Assembly: GCA_934646965.1 (NCBI GenBank)
Contig: CAKUEZ010000031.1
Span: 1 to 21,451, forward strand
From: an uncultured Collinsella sp.
GTDB lineage: Bacteria; Actinomycetota; Coriobacteriia; Coriobacteriales; Coriobacteriaceae
Direction: 5' to 3'
DNA length: 21,451 nt
Part shown: positions 20,997 to 21,451 of the stretch, in pieces
Layout: every line of letters begins with the position of its first letter
Numbering within the stretch: position 1 is the first letter of the stretch
Notes under the pieces: model-generated
What the model was told of the DNA's origin: nothing
What the model saw: only the letters and a program-made list of their open reading frames with translations
The model's database searches: none
Program-made: the position numbers and the translations under genes

Positions 20997-21451
20997 ATGC
21001 AGATTACCTCAGGCCTGCCTGAAGGCTTTAACGCCGGCGCGTACGACATGATCGTCGTCGGTGCCGGGTATGCCGGTGCCGTTTGCGCCCGTCGTCTCGC
21101 AGAGACTATCGGCTACCGCGTTGCCGTTCTGGAGCGTCGCAACCACATCGCGGGCAATGCCTACGACTGCACTGACGAGGCCGGAATCCTGGTCCACGAG
21201 TACGGTCCGCACATCTACCACACCTTTAACGAGCGCGTCCACAACTTCCTGTCGCGCTTTACCAAGTGGACGGACTACCAGCACAAGGTGCTCGCCAACA
21301 TCAACGGCACCCTTATGCCCGTGCCCTTCAACCACGCGAGCCTCAAGCTCGCTTTTGGCGATGAGCGCGGCGAGGAGCTGTATCAAAAGCTCGTGGAGAC
21401 CTTTGGCAAGGACGTCAAGGTGCCCATCATGGAGCTGCGCAAGAAGAACGA
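20997..21451 (+). CDS. glf: UDP-galactopyranose mutase, N-terminal part (runs off the right edge)
   Basis: The first 151 codons of a flavoenzyme that turns UDP-galactopyranose into UDP-galactofuranose for cell-surface glycans. The Rossmann motif VVGAGYAGAV (20-29) binds FAD. The following ERRNHIAGNAYD (46-57), HEYGPHIYHT (67-76) and FTKWTDYQHKV are typical of Glf. AAGGAG lies 5 bases before ATG 20997. The short polar N-terminal extension of about 15 residues is common in this family. The rest of the gene and its neighbours, expected to be glycan genes, lie outside the window. Confidence 0.9.
   Translation, partial: MQITSGLPEGFNAGAYDMIVVGAGYAGAVCARRLAETIGYRVAVLERRNHIAGNAYDCTDEAGILVHEYGPHIYHTFNERVHNFLSRFTKWTDYQHKVLANINGTLMPVPFNHASLKLAFGDERGEELYQKLVETFGKDVKVPIMELRKKN

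Overview
The window looks like chromosome of a high-GC, anaerobic gut actinobacterium of the Coriobacteriia, most like Collinsella. This is inferred from codon use, an acetate-forming ackA/pta locus, a fused double-ABC ECF transporter and a secreted C69 dipeptidase; no rRNA or marker gene confirms it. There is no tRNA, rRNA, CRISPR array, insertion sequence or phage gene. Both ends cut a gene: a secreted protein on the left and a UDP-galactopyranose mutase (glf) on the right.

Left part (1-3425). The start of an exported protein and a MOSC-domain protein lie on the minus strand. They are followed on the plus strand by an ATP-grasp ligase resembling D-aspartate ligase and an aspartate/glutamate-type racemase. 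These two would form a cassette that makes a D-amino acid and attaches it to a cell-wall precursor. A two-way terminator closes the block.

Centre left (3453-6930, minus strand). A complete ECF transporter: an S component resembling the tryptophan-specific TrpP family, a fused double ATPase and a T component. Upstream lies an unannotated transcription attenuator: a promoter, a 22-codon leader peptide with three consecutive Trp codons, then an intrinsic terminator. The three transporter proteins contain one tryptophan in about 1,026 residues. The system reads as tryptophan uptake switched on by tryptophan starvation, and it is the main discovery here. Extra layers are a 21-bp inverted repeat flanking the terminator and a second terminator-like hairpin between the S and ATPase genes.

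Middle (7023-14583). A secreted, membrane-anchored C69 dipeptidase, a 30-residue membrane protein coupled to a diacylglycerol-kinase-type lipid kinase, then on the plus strand RNase D, a YugP-like zinc metallopeptidase, both exonuclease VII subunits and a HIT protein. A perfect 35-bp inverted repeat separates xseB from the HIT gene.

Right part (14625-21451). A LysR regulator and an MFS transporter with visibly lower GC, possibly acquired. Then two tandem acetate kinase genes converge on phosphotransacetylase, the acetyl-CoA to acetate and ATP route. The upstream ackA copy has changed active-site residues. A very large hairpin lies between ackA2 and pta. Face-to-face overlapping promoters separate pta from glf.
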